From Billgrantia sulfidoxydans (lineage in GTDB: Bacteria > Pseudomonadota > Gammaproteobacteria > Pseudomonadales > Halomonadaceae): 64,000 nt of DNA. Where the stretch lies: assembly GCF_017868775.1 (NCBI RefSeq), contig NZ_CP053381.1, positions 2,728,001 through 2,792,000 on the forward strand, in the 5' to 3' direction. This document shows, piece after piece, positions 10,825 through 22,046 of this stretch (within the stretch, counting starts at the first letter, position 1; every line of letters begins with the position of its first letter). The position numbers and the translations under genes were made by a program. The notes under the pieces were generated by a model. The model searched no databases and was not told the DNA's origin. It saw only the letters and a program-made list of their open reading frames with translations.

Positions 10825-11478
10825 TCAGGCCTGAGCGCTATCGCGGAACAGCCACGGCCGCTCGGCACGGTGGCGCTGTTCGAAGGCACGAATGGCATCC
10901 TCGTCCTGCAGGGTGATGCCGATATCGTCGAGCCCCTCGAGCAGGCAGTGCTTGCGGAAGGCGTCGACCTCGAACTCGAGAATCTCACCCGCAGGGGTGA
11001 TCACCCGCTGGTTCTCGAGGTCAACGTCGAGGCGATAGCCTTCGCTGGCCTCCACCTCGCGGAACAGTCGGTCGATAACGTCCTCCGGCAAAGTGATCAG
11101 CAGCAGGCCGTTCTTGAAGGCGTTGTTATAGAAGATATCGGCGAAGCTCGGCGCGATCACCACGCGAAAGCCGAAGTCCTCCAGCGCCCAGGGGGCATGC
11201 TCGCGGGAGCTGCCGCAGCCGAAGTTGCGTCGTGCGAGCAGCACGCTCGCGCCCTGATAGCGCGGCTGGTTGAGCACGAAATCCGGGTTGAGCGGACGCT
11301 GGGAAACGTCCTGACCGGGCTGCCCCTCGTCGAGGTAGCGCAGCTCGTCGAACAGGTTGACGCCGAAGCCGGTGCGCTTGATCGACTTCAGGAACTGCTT
11401 GGGAATGATCAGGTCGGTATCGACGTTGGCCCGGTCGAGCGGTGCGACGAGCCCTTCGGTGCGTTCGAATTTCCTCAT
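10825..11478 (-). CDS. leuD: 3-isopropylmalate dehydratase small subunit
   Basis: LeuD is the swivel-domain subunit that pairs with LeuC to isomerise 2-isopropylmalate to 3-isopropylmalate. The 217-residue product carries [14 protein letters not shown] near the N-terminus and [14 protein letters not shown] in the middle, both characteristic. It starts 3 bp after the leuC stop, consistent with coupled translation of the heterodimer. The downstream gap to leuB holds the repeat element. Confidence 0.97.
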   Translation of the reverse strand: MRKFERTEGLVAPLDRANVDTDLIIPKQFLKSIKRTGFGVNLFDELRYLDEGQPGQDVSQRPLNPDFVLNQPRYQGASVLLARRNFGCGSSREHAPWALEDFGFRVVIAPSFADIFYNNAFKNGLLLITLPEDVIDRLFREVEASEGYRLDVDLENQRVITPAGEILEFEVDAFRKHCLLEGLDDIGITLQDEDAIRAFEQRHRAERPWLFRDSAQA

Positions 11479-11481
11479 GGC

Positions 11482-12927
11482 TCAGGCCTCCTCTGCAACG
11501 GGCTGGGCGTCGAGACGACGCACATCGACGAAGTGGCCGGCGATGGCGGCGGCGGCGGCCATGGCCGGGCTGACCAGGTGGGTGCGGCCGCCGTAGCCCT
11601 GGCGACCCTCGAAGTTGCGGTTCGAGGTGGAGGCGCAGTGCTCGCCGGCGCCGAGCTTGTCGGCATTCATTGCCAGGCACATGGAGCAGCCCGGCTCGCG
11701 CCACTCGAAGCCCGCCTCGATGAAGATCTTGTCGAGCCCCTCGGCTTCGGCCTGGCGCTTCACCAGGCCGGAGCCCGGCACCACCATGGCGAGCTTGATC
11801 GAGTCGGCCACCTTCTTGCCGCGCGCCACCTTGGCCGCCTCGCGCAGGTCCTCGATGCGCGAGTTGGTGCACGAGCCGATGAACACCTTGTCGAGCTTGA
11901 TCTCGGTGATCTTCTGCTTGGGCGCGAGCCCCATGTACTCCAGTGCACGGGTGTAGCCGCGCTTGACGGTCTCATCGTTCTGCTCGGCCGGGTCGGGCAC
12001 TTCGCCGGAGATACCGGTGACCATTTCGGGGCTGGTGCCCCAGCTCACCTGGGGCTCGATCTCGGCGGCATCCAACGTGACCACCTTGTCGAACCGGGCG
12101 TCCGCATCGGAGACCAGGTTGCGCCAGTCCGCCACGGCGGCCTGCCACTGCTCGCCCCTGGGGGCGAAGGGGCGCTCGGCGAGGTACTCGATCGTGGTGT
12201 CGTCCACCGCGATCAGGCCGACCCGGGCGCCGGCCTCGATGGCCATGTTGCACACCGTCATGCGCCCCTCCATGGAGAGCTCGCGAATGGCACTGCCGGC
12301 GAACTCGATGGCGTAGCCGGTGCCGCCGGCGGTGCCGATCCTGCCGATGATGGCCAGCACCACGTCCTTGGCGGTGACGCCGGTGCCGAGCTTGCCCTCG
12401 ACGCGCACCTGCATGTTCTTCATCTTCTGCGCCAGCAGGCACTGGGTGGCAAGCACGTGCTCCACCTCGGAGGTACCGATGCCGTGGGCCAGCGCGGCGA
12501 AGGCGCCGTGGGTGGCGGTGTGGGAGTCGCCGCAGACAACGGTCATGCCCGGCAGAGTGGCGCCCTGCTCCGGCCCCACCACATGCACGATGCCCTGGCG
12601 CGGGTCATTGATCTTGAACTCTTCGATGCCGAACTCGACGCAGTTGTCGTCAAGCGTCTGCACCTGGATCAGCGACACCGGATCCTTGATGCCGGCGTTG
12701 CCCTCGGCACGCTCCTTCAGCGTGGTCGGCACGTTATGGTCCGGCGTGGCCAGGTTGGCGTCGAGACGCCACGGCTTGCGCCCGGCCAGACGCAGCCCCT
12801 CGAAGGCCTGCGGCGAGGTCACTTCGTGCAGCAGCTGGCGGTCGATGTAGATCAGTGCGGTGCCGTCGTCGCGCTCCTTCACCAGGTGCTGCGACCACAG
12901 CTTGTCGTAAAGCGTCTGGCCTGCCAT
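11482..12927 (-). CDS. leuC: 3-isopropylmalate dehydratase large subunit
   Basis: LeuC is the aconitase-like subunit carrying a [4Fe-4S] cluster. Cluster cysteines are visible in [12 protein letters not shown] and [11 protein letters not shown], and the [17 protein letters not shown] substrate segment is present. At 481 residues it is slightly longer than the 466-residue E. coli protein. The ATG at 12927 follows a GGAG site. It is the first gene of leuCDB and is divergent from a LysR-type regulator, the layout I recall around PA3121-PA3122 in Pseudomonas. Confidence 0.97.
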   Translation of the reverse strand: MAGQTLYDKLWSQHLVKERDDGTALIYIDRQLLHEVTSPQAFEGLRLAGRKPWRLDANLATPDHNVPTTLKERAEGNAGIKDPVSLIQVQTLDDNCVEFGIEEFKINDPRQGIVHVVGPEQGATLPGMTVVCGDSHTATHGAFAALAHGIGTSEVEHVLATQCLLAQKMKNMQVRVEGKLGTGVTAKDVVLAIIGRIGTAGGTGYAIEFAGSAIRELSMEGRMTVCNMAIEAGARVGLIAVDDTTIEYLAERPFAPRGEQWQAAVADWRNLVSDADARFDKVVTLDAAEIEPQVSWGTSPEMVTGISGEVPDPAEQNDETVKRGYTRALEYMGLAPKQKITEIKLDKVFIGSCTNSRIEDLREAAKVARGKKVADSIKLAMVVPGSGLVKRQAEAEGLDKIFIEAGFEWREPGCSMCLAMNADKLGAGEHCASTSNRNFEGRQGYGGRTHLVSPAMAAAAAIAGHFVDVRRLDAQPVAEEA

Positions 12928-13041
12928 ATCGTTCTCCGGGGCTCTGTGGCCCTTTGCCTGTCCGGTCTAGGGAAAGACTCCCCAAGGTTCGCCGATCTCG
13001 TACGTATTGCCTCAAAGGGCCATTGCAGCAGAACTTGCCGA

Positions 13042-13127
13042 GGGGCGCCGGGGACAGGTCGGAGAGGAGGTCTTTTGCCATGGATGGCAAAAGTAGCGCC
13101 CAGGGATGGGTTCACAGCGCCTCCTCG
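13042..13127. repeat. 86-bp interspersed repeat, copy 2
   Basis: This is the same element as 10656-10741, differing at three positions, all in the first quarter. It lies upstream of leuC, so the two copies bracket leuDC. If leuC is transcribed from near the LysR gene, this copy would be in the leader RNA, where its nested stems could fold. Confidence 0.85.
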
Positions 13128-13251
13128 AAGACCTTGTCGCCGGCAAAGCCCCGACATGCCAAGGCTACCCCTTTCCTGCATTGCCATGGCCGAGTGATTG
13201 CAGTCTTGCGCGGCTCGCCCATAAAAGCAATTCATGTTATTTATTCATTGG

Positions 13252-13266
13252 ATTCCCAACAGGAAT
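13252..13266. promoter_or_regulatory. Candidate LysR-type operator (ATTCC-N5-GGAAT)
   Basis: A perfect 5+5 dyad contains the T-N11-A pattern typical of LysR-family binding sites. It ends 12 bp before the ATG of the adjacent LysR gene, so it could mediate autoregulation and control of the divergent leuCDB operon. Confidence 0.5.
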
Positions 13267-13278
13267 ACAAGCGATAGG

Positions 13279-14169
13279 ATGGACACCCAAAGCCTGCAAG
13301 CCTTCCTCGCCGTGGCCGACAGCGGCAGCTTCTCCCGCGCCGGCGAGCACCTGCACCTGACCCAGCCGGCGGTCTCCAAGCGCATCGCCACCTTGGAAGA
13401 CCAGATCGGCGCGCGGCTGTTCGACCGCATCGGCCGCCGCGTCACCCTCACCGAGGCGGGCCGGGTGCTGCTGCCCCGCGCCCGGCAAATTCTCGTCATG
13501 GTGGACGACAGCCGCCGCGCGCTGACCAATCTCGAAGGCCAGGTGGCCGGCAGCCTGACGCTCGCCACCAGCCATCATATCGGCCTGCATCGCCTGCCGC
13601 CCCTGTTGAAAGCTTACACCCAGGCACACCCCGGGGTGCGTCTGGACCTGCGCTTTCTCGACTCGGAGCTGGCCTATCAGGGGGTACTGGACGGCGAGCT
13701 GGAAACGGCCGTGGTCACCCTGGCTCCGCACCCCGACCCGCAGCTCGAGGTGGTCCCGGTATGGGAGGACCGGATGTGCTTCGTCTGTGGCCTCGATCAT
13801 CCACTGGCGACACGCGGCCGGCTCACGCTGCACGAGCTGTGCGCCTTCGATGCCGTGCTGCCCGGTCCCATGACCTTCACCCGCACGTTGATCGAATCGC
13901 GCTTTGCCGCTGCCGGCCTCGAGCTGCCGGTAGCCCTCTCCACCAACTATCTCGAAACCCTCAAGATGATGACCGCCATCGGCCTGGGCTGGAGCCTACT
14001 GCCGGAGCGAATGGTGGTAGGCGAGCTCCACGAACTCGACGTGGAGCATCCGACCATCACCCGCTCTCTGGGTTATCTGGTGCACCGCAGCCGTACGCTT
14101 TCGAATGCCGCGCGGGCGATGCTCTCCTTGCTGGAGGAGGCGCGTGACGCAACGAGTCGCAGGAGTTAG
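13279..14169 (+). CDS. LysR-family regulator, probable controller of leuCDB
   Basis: The 296-residue protein has the N-terminal winged helix-turn-helix of the family (residues 1-60, with SFSRAGEHLHLTQPAVSKRIATLE as the recognition region) and a LysR substrate-binding domain. The ATG at 13279 gives the normal MDTQSLQAFLAV start; the frame extends upstream to 13234 without support. It is divergent from leuC with a dyad between them, so control of leucine biosynthesis is likely but not shown. The effector cannot be read from the sequence. Confidence 0.85.
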   Translation: MDTQSLQAFLAVADSGSFSRAGEHLHLTQPAVSKRIATLEDQIGARLFDRIGRRVTLTEAGRVLLPRARQILVMVDDSRRALTNLEGQVAGSLTLATSHHIGLHRLPPLLKAYTQAHPGVRLDLRFLDSELAYQGVLDGELETAVVTLAPHPDPQLEVVPVWEDRMCFVCGLDHPLATRGRLTLHELCAFDAVLPGPMTFTRTLIESRFAAAGLELPVALSTNYLETLKMMTAIGLGWSLLPERMVVGELHELDVEHPTITRSLGYLVHRSRTLSNAARAMLSLLEEARDATSRRS

Positions 14170-14227
14170 GAAGAAATTGTTAGACTGCTCACAATAAACC
14201 TGACTCCGCCTGGAGCCCTGAGCCATC

Positions 14228-15556
14228 GTGTCCCCACCCGACTCGTCACCGACATCCTTGCGCCATGCCCTGGCCGGCGGGCTGATCCTGCTTGGGCTGG
14301 TACAGCAGATCCTCGCCTTCGCCGGGATCGTACTTCTGCCACACGGGGTGGGTTACGTGCTATGGATGGCAACCCTGCTGCTGTGGCGCGACATTCCCCG
14401 CCGCACCCGCTGGCAGGCCGGCGCATTGGCCGCCATCGGCCTGGGACTGCTGATCCTGGCGGGTTGGCGCTACGCCAGCGACATCGCCTGGCCGGCAGTC
14501 ACCAGCGGCAACACCTATGTGGTGGCGATGTTGGTCGGTGTCAGCTTCATCGGCCTGATCGGCAACCGCAGCGGCTCGTCGCGTCCGTTGGGCCGCCCGA
14601 TTACGGGGCGACGGGGCACCCTGGGTACCTGGCTCGGCGTCCATCTGCTCGGCACCATTCTCAATCTTTCGACGGTGTTCATGATCGGCGACCGCCTGGC
14701 CCGCCGCGCCCCGCTGACTACACCCCAGTTGCTGGCGCTCAATCGCGGCCTCTCCAGCGCCGCGCTGTGGTCGCCGTTCTTCGCCTCGATGGGCGTGGTG
14801 ATGACCCTGGCCCCGGGCATGGAGTATTTGCGTGTCCTGGCCATCGGGCTGCCCTTGGCGCTGGTCAGCGGGGCACTCACCACGTTCGAGCTGTCGCGCC
14901 GCTTCGACCTCGCCGAAGTAGCGGGCTTCTCGCTCTCGCCGCGTAGCCTGCTGATGCCGGTCTCGATGGCCATACTGGTGATGCTGTTTCACTTTCAGCT
15001 CACGCCTCGGCTCGGCATCGTCAGCATCATCACGTTTCTGCTGCCGGCGGTGGCACTGGTCAGCAACCTCCCGGCCGGGCCGCGCTGGACCCTGCGCCGC
15101 GTGCGCCAGCACACGCTGACGCGCCTGCCGGCGATGCGCGGCGAGATTGCCCTGTTCCTCTCGGCAGGTTTGCTGACCCTGGGACTCTCCACCTTCGTCG
15201 CCGCTGCGACGGGCAGCGAATGGCGGCTATTCTCTCATTTCGGCTCGGCCCAGGCCGTGATCAGCTTTCTCGCCATCGTGATCAGCGCCGTGGCCGGGCT
15301 GCATCCGATCATCGGCGTCTCGGTACTGGCCTCGATGCTGGACCTGAGTGGCAACGAGCAGACGCTGTTTGCCTTTACCGCTCTGGCCTCCTGGGCGGTG
15401 GGCACCTCGGTGGGGCCGCTGTCAGGCATCAATCTGTCGCTGCAGGGGCGCTATGGCGTCAGCGGCTACCGCATGATGCGTCACAACCTGGGGTACGCCC
15501 TGCTGCTCAGCGGCCTGGTGATGGTGGCCATCATCGCGCTCGATGCCTGGGTGTAG
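14228..15556 (+). CDS. Polytopic inner-membrane protein, possibly ion-transporter-like
   Basis: I do not recognise this 442-residue protein firmly. It has about ten to eleven hydrophobic segments. Two loops look like re-entrant or active-site regions of an inverted-repeat transporter: NRGLSSAALWSPFFASMG near residue 175, and the WAVGTSVGPLSGINLSLQG segment near 400. This is reminiscent of the ion-transporter superfamily (DcuC, TRAP and citrate-carrier relatives), but that is inference from pattern only. The start is a GTG with a rather distant GGAG site. It lies 58 bp after the LysR gene on the same strand and could be co-transcribed with it. Confidence 0.6.
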   Translation: MSPPDSSPTSLRHALAGGLILLGLVQQILAFAGIVLLPHGVGYVLWMATLLLWRDIPRRTRWQAGALAAIGLGLLILAGWRYASDIAWPAVTSGNTYVVAMLVGVSFIGLIGNRSGSSRPLGRPITGRRGTLGTWLGVHLLGTILNLSTVFMIGDRLARRAPLTTPQLLALNRGLSSAALWSPFFASMGVVMTLAPGMEYLRVLAIGLPLALVSGALTTFELSRRFDLAEVAGFSLSPRSLLMPVSMAILVMLFHFQLTPRLGIVSIITFLLPAVALVSNLPAGPRWTLRRVRQHTLTRLPAMRGEIALFLSAGLLTLGLSTFVAAATGSEWRLFSHFGSAQAVISFLAIVISAVAGLHPIIGVSVLASMLDLSGNEQTLFAFTALASWAVGTSVGPLSGINLSLQGRYGVSGYRMMRHNLGYALLLSGLVMVAIIALDAWV

Positions 15557-15560
15557 CGTC

Positions 15561-16076
15561 TCACTGGGAGATACGGTAGAAGTAGCGATGGCCGCACCGA
15601 TGGCAGGGTTCGATGCGAGTCACGCCCTCCAGCTCGACGACCGCATCGCAGTGCACGCAGGCCATGCGTCCTGGTGCCGCCACCTCACCCTCGCAGTAGT
15701 CGGCCCGTGCCGCCTCCAGGTCTTCGTTGAGCTGGGCGTTCTCGACGATGCTGCGGTCGGCGATGGAGAACAGCGAATCCACCACCTTGCGCGACAGCAG
15801 GTCGAGATCGATGCCCAGCCAGGCGGCGACGCCACGGCCTCCCGCCCGCAGGTAGCGCCGCATGTCGATCAGGTCGCGCTCGACCCAGGCACGCAGCAGG
15901 GCGAGCTCATCCTTGGTGAATTCCTCGAGTTCCGCCTCGAATTCGACCGCCTCGTCCAGTTCCCGCTGCAGGTTCTCCCAGGTCAGATCATCCGCGCCCT
16001 CACGCAGCCGGGCCAGCATGCGCTCGTAGCCCTCACGCAGCCGATGTTCGCGATGGGAGTCGGGACGTTCGCTCAT
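15561..16076 (-). CDS. YbeL-type zinc-ribbon protein (DUF1451)
   Basis: This is a 171-residue protein with a charged helical N-terminus and a C-terminal zinc ribbon formed by two CxxC pairs, CVHC and CHRC. The length and the ribbon match the YbeL family, whose E. coli member sits next to leuS, as here (divergent). The function is unknown. The ATG at 16076 is chosen over those at 16082 and 16154 because GAGGAG lies at the right distance. Its 3' end is 4 bp from the stop of the convergent membrane-protein gene. Confidence 0.85.
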   Translation of the reverse strand: MSERPDSHREHRLREGYERMLARLREGADDLTWENLQRELDEAVEFEAELEEFTKDELALLRAWVERDLIDMRRYLRAGGRGVAAWLGIDLDLLSRKVVDSLFSIADRSIVENAQLNEDLEAARADYCEGEVAAPGRMACVHCDAVVELEGVTRIEPCHRCGHRYFYRISQ

Positions 16077-16158
16077 GGTCATCTCCTCGAAGCGGTTTTC
16101 GGCATGGACCGGGCATGGCCGGGCCTGCCCTACTGGGGTATCCTTGGTTACCATTTAG

Positions 16159-18867
<2,709 letters not shown>

Positions 18868-18889
18868 CGCAGACCGAACGGGAGCGCCC

Positions 18890-19387
18890 ATGCAGCGACG
18901 CGAATTTCTCAACCTTGCCGTGGCCGCCGGGGCGGCCCTGGCACTGGCCGGCTGTGGCTTTCGCCTGCGCGGCTTCGATACGCCGGGGCTGGCCCTCGAC
19001 GAACTCGCCCTGGCGGGTACGGACAGCGACCTCGCCCGCCTGGTGGAAGAGCGCCTGGTGGCGGTCGGTACCCAGGTGCACGACAACGCCCCGCAAGTGC
19101 TCAACCTCGGCCCGGAGACGTTCCGTGAGCGCCAGTTGAGTGTCCTCGACAGCGGCCCGCAGGAGCGGGAAATGGCGCTCACGGTGCCCTTCTCGGTGCA
19201 ACGGCGTAGCGACGGTGTCTATCGGCTCTCCGAACAGCGTCTCGAGGTATCGACCCGTTTCACCGTCAGCGACGACAACCTGCTGGCCCAGGACGACCTG
19301 CGCGAGGAAGCGCGCCAGGAGCTGCGCCAGGAAGCCGTGCGCCGCCTGTTCGATCGCCTGCGCACGCTGGATGGGACTCAGCCGTGA
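18890..19387 (+). CDS. lptE: LPS-assembly lipoprotein LptE
   Basis: LptE plugs the LptD barrel that delivers lipopolysaccharide to the outer leaflet. The 165-residue product has a lipobox (LAGC, cysteine at 22) followed by GFRLRGFD, the conserved LptE start. Its signal sequence begins MQRREFL, close to the twin-arginine consensus, whereas the E. coli protein uses Sec. It starts 22 bp after leuS and precedes holA, as in E. coli and Pseudomonas. The extreme C-terminus is charged and helical. Confidence 0.95.
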   Translation: MQRREFLNLAVAAGAALALAGCGFRLRGFDTPGLALDELALAGTDSDLARLVEERLVAVGTQVHDNAPQVLNLGPETFRERQLSVLDSGPQEREMALTVPFSVQRRSDGVYRLSEQRLEVSTRFTVSDDNLLAQDDLREEARQELRQEAVRRLFDRLRTLDGTQP

Positions 19388-19415
19388 AGATGGAAGCTCT
19401 CGTGAAGGCGCGCCC

Positions 19416-20474
19416 GTGAAGATCTTTGCCGACAAGCTGCCGGAAGCGCTGGCCAAGAAGCTGCCCCCGGTGGTGATCGTGGCCGGCGAGGAACCGCTGC
19501 AACACATGGAAGCCTGCGATGCCGTGCGCAGCGCGGCCCGCGAACGCGGCATCGAGGAGCGCGACATCCTGCATGTGGAAGCCAACTTCGCCTGGGGCCG
19601 GCTGCGTGAGGCAGCCGCCAGCCTGTCGCTGTTCGCCTCGAGCAAGTTGATCGAGCTGCGCCTGGGCAACCAGAACCTTGGCCAGGAGGGCGCCAAGGCG
19701 CTGAAGGAGTATGCCGACGCGCCGGGCAACCGCGACAACGTCCTGCTCGTCAGCATGGGCAAGCTCGACTTCCGCCAGCAGAAGAGCGCCTGGTTCCAGG
19801 CGCTCGACAAGACAGGCCTGTTCGTGCCGGTGTGGCCGGTCGATGTGGCGCGGCTGGGCTTCTGGCTACGCGACCGAGCCGAGCGCCACGGTCTCTCGCT
19901 CGACCTGGATGCCGCCCGCCTGCTCGGCGAACGCACCGAAGGCAACCTGCTCGCGGCGGACCAGGAGCTGCAGAAACTGGCCCTGCTGCTGCCCCCAGGA
20001 ACGCGCGTGGGCCCCGCTCAGATCGCCGGCGGCGTGGAGGACAGCGCGCGCTACGACGTCTTCACCTTGACCGATGCCTGCCTCAAGGGCGAGCGCGAGC
20101 GCGTCTCGCGTATCATTCGCGGCTTGCGCGGCGAAGGGGTCGAGGCCCCCATCGTGCTGTGGGCCCTCAACCGCGAGTTGCGCACGCTTCTCTCGCTGCA
20201 CCAGCATCTCGACCAGGGCCAGAGCTTCGAGCACGCCTGCAAGGCTCAGAAGCCAGCCATCTTCGACAAGCGCCGTCCCGCCTACCAGCAGGCCATTGCG
20301 CGTTTGCCAAGGAAACGCCTGCACAAGCTGCTGCTGTTCGCTCAACGCCTCGATCTCTCGATCAAGGGCGCGGCCCAACTGCCACCCTGGGAGGCACTTC
20401 ACGATCTGGCGCTGACACTGGCGGGTGGCCGCGGCCTGCTGGCCGAACTGCCGTCCTCCTACCGCGTCGGCTGA
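19416..20474 (+). CDS. holA: DNA polymerase III delta subunit
   Basis: HolA is the clamp-loader subunit that opens the beta clamp. The 352-residue product has the family N-terminus (KIFADKLPEAL, then PPVVIVAGEEPL), the LFASSKLIELRL clamp-interaction segment and the three-domain delta layout. The GTG at 19416 is the best start, with AAGG upstream. The open frame extends to 19140, but that part overlaps lptE. The short sequence GTGAAGAT occurs twice here (19384 and 19416), perhaps a small duplication in the junction. Confidence 0.96.
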   Translation: MKIFADKLPEALAKKLPPVVIVAGEEPLQHMEACDAVRSAARERGIEERDILHVEANFAWGRLREAAASLSLFASSKLIELRLGNQNLGQEGAKALKEYADAPGNRDNVLLVSMGKLDFRQQKSAWFQALDKTGLFVPVWPVDVARLGFWLRDRAERHGLSLDLDAARLLGERTEGNLLAADQELQKLALLLPPGTRVGPAQIAGGVEDSARYDVFTLTDACLKGERERVSRIIRGLRGEGVEAPIVLWALNRELRTLLSLHQHLDQGQSFEHACKAQKPAIFDKRRPAYQQAIARLPRKRLHKLLLFAQRLDLSIKGAAQLPPWEALHDLALTLAGGRGLLAELPSSYRVG

Positions 20475-20657
20475 GCCTTTAGGCCGCCCCGTGACCTCTC
20501 GCCAAATCGCTTTATGCAAGGGCATGAAATTTCACGCGCTTTCTGCTTATACTTATACAGCATCGTTGGAGCAAGTGGACGACTGCGCTCACCGAACCGG
20601 GAGCGCTGGATCATTCAAGAGCCGGAAGCCTTTCCCCAAGAAGAAGGAACACTGATC

Positions 20658-21050
20658 ATGAAAACACTCCGCCGCTTTCTCAGCCCCCTACTGATCCTGG
20701 CCCTGGTGCTCGGCAGCGTCTCGGTTTCCGCCGCCCCGCTTCCCGCCAGCGAGCTGGTTTCCACCCAGGCGGCTCTCTCGGCCGAGCGGGCCGACGCCGA
20801 CCGGGAACGCATCAACGAGATCCTGTCTCGTGCCGACGTTCAAGAGCAGCTCATCGCCCAGGGCGTCGACCTGGCCGAAGTCGAAGCCCGGGTAGCGGCG
20901 CTCTCCGACGAGGAAGCGCGCCAGATGGCCGAGCAGCTCGACCAGCTGCCCGCCGGTGCCAGCGTCGTCGGTGCCCTGGTGCTCATCTTCCTCGTCCTGC
21001 TGGTCACCGACATCCTGGGCCTGACCAACGTCTTCCCCTTCACGCGCTGA
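20658..21050 (+). CDS. PA2779-type small secreted/membrane protein
   Basis: A 130-residue protein has a signal peptide (cleavage after about residue 23), a charged helical middle and a hydrophobic segment at about 105-122 near the C-terminus. It resembles the PA2779 family of Pseudomonas, whose gene sits next to the PA2778 peptidase as here. The role is unknown. Its stop overlaps the next start by one base (TGATG). The C-terminal helix is followed by a short polar end with no sorting motif. Confidence 0.75.
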   Translation: MKTLRRFLSPLLILALVLGSVSVSAAPLPASELVSTQAALSAERADADRERINEILSRADVQEQLIAQGVDLAEVEARVAALSDEEARQMAEQLDQLPAGASVVGALVLIFLVLLVTDILGLTNVFPFTR

Positions 21051-22012
21051 TGAGAAACGACATGCAGAGCCGTTTCAAGCCAGCATGCATGAACGCCCGC
21101 TTAGCGGGCGTTCTTCTGTTGGGCTTTTGGCTGCTGGTGCTGACGGGTTGCGCCTCGACGCCTCGCCTGGCCGAAAGCACCGAGCAGGCGCTACCCCGCC
21201 AGGCCGCAATCGACGGCGTGCCTTTCCATTCCCAGCGCGAGTACCAGTGCGGCCCCGCATCGCTGGCCATGGTGCTCAACCATGGCGACGTCGACGTGGC
21301 CATGGAGAGCCTGATTCCCCAGGTATTCATCCCCGGTCGCGAGGGCAGCGTACAGCCTGAAATGCTCGCCACGGTGAGGCGTCATGGCCGCATCCCCTTC
21401 GTGCTGGACAACAGCTTCGATGCGCTGCTGACGGAAATCGCCGCTGGCCACCCTGTCGTCGTCATGCAGAACCTTGCCCTTCCAGCGTGGCCGATGTGGC
21501 ATTACGCCGTCGCTATCGGCTACGATCTGGAGGCCGAGGAAATGACGCTGCACAGCGGTGAGGAAGCGGCGCGCATCGAATCCTTCCGCCGCTTCGATGC
21601 CACCTGGGCACGCAGCGACCGTTGGGCTTTCGTCGCCCTGGCTCCCGGTGAGATGCCTAGCGGTGTCGGTGAGCAGCGCGCGCTACAGGCGATCGCTGCC
21701 TTCGAGCAGGTGCAGGGGGCCGAAGCAGCCCTCCCGGCCTGGGAGGCTTTGGTCACACGCTTCCCCGGCTCCGGCATGGGCCACTTTGCCCTGGGCAATG
21801 CCCGCCATGCTGCCGGTAATGCGCCGGGCGCCATCGAGGCACTACAGAGCGCCGTGACGCAGCGCAGCGACCTGGGTGCGGCTTGGTTGAACCTGGGCCT
21901 GCTGCAACGCGCCCAGGGAGAGGAGGAGCTCGCCCGGCAGGCGCTGTCACGTGCCGCCGAGCTGCCGGGTCCATGGCGGGAGCGGGCCATGGAGGCCTTG
22001 ACGCAGCGCTGA
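21050..22012 (+). CDS. PA2778-type C39-like cysteine peptidase lipoprotein with TPR-like tail
   Basis: The product (up to 320 residues) has a lipoprotein signal ending LTGC, a papain-like C39 domain with the catalytic cysteine in YQCGPASLAM and the histidine in WHYAVAIGYD, and two TPR-like helical repeats toward the C-terminus. The ATG at 21050 overlaps the upstream stop. A start at 21088 would give a compact lipoprotein signal (MNARLAGVLLLGFWLLVLTGC, 21 residues read as N-region, hydrophobic core and lipobox), so both remain possible. The substrate is unknown; the coupled small membrane protein is a plausible partner. Confidence 0.8.
   Translation: MRNDMQSRFKPACMNARLAGVLLLGFWLLVLTGCASTPRLAESTEQALPRQAAIDGVPFHSQREYQCGPASLAMVLNHGDVDVAMESLIPQVFIPGREGSVQPEMLATVRRHGRIPFVLDNSFDALLTEIAAGHPVVVMQNLALPAWPMWHYAVAIGYDLEAEEMTLHSGEEAARIESFRRFDATWARSDRWAFVALAPGEMPSGVGEQRALQAIAAFEQVQGAEAALPAWEALVTRFPGSGMGHFALGNARHAAGNAPGAIEALQSAVTQRSDLGAAWLNLGLLQRAQGEEELARQALSRAAELPGPWRERAMEALTQR
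21091..21113 (+). terminator. Terminator-like hairpin inside the signal-peptide coding region
   Basis: GAACGCCCGC-TTA-GCGGGCGTTC is a perfect 10-bp stem with a 3-nt loop followed by TTCTGTT. It lies about 40 bp after the start of the C39-like gene, inside its signal sequence. It may terminate part of the transcripts of the upstream gene, or pause translation of the nascent lipoprotein. Confidence 0.5.
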
Positions 22013-22046
22013 TGTGCCAAGGAGAACGGAAGAGGCAGGAGGTGTC

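Larger units (their letters stand above)
12928..13278. other. 351-bp divergent control region between leuC and the LysR gene
   Basis: The region holds repeat copy 2 (13042-13127), a 15-bp dyad at 13252-13266 next to the LysR start, and a widely spaced 9-bp inverted repeat in the leuC leader (GGCCCTTTG at 12948-12956 and CAAAGGGCC at 13013-13021). No leucine-rich leader peptide was found, so classical attenuation is not supported. A confident -35/-10 pair for leuC could not be picked; the promoter may lie on either side of the repeat. Confidence 0.6.

Noticed and set aside
10720..13197. 825-codon plus-strand frame antisense to leuDC
   Set aside because: Mirror of leuC and leuD reading frames; no ribosome-binding site and no recognisable fold.
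13064..13277. Small ORFs reading through the 86-bp repeat (for example AMDGKSSAQGWVHSAS)
   Set aside because: The same peptide appears wherever the repeat occurs, on both strands, and lacks a fitting ribosome-binding site; treated as repeat, not gene.
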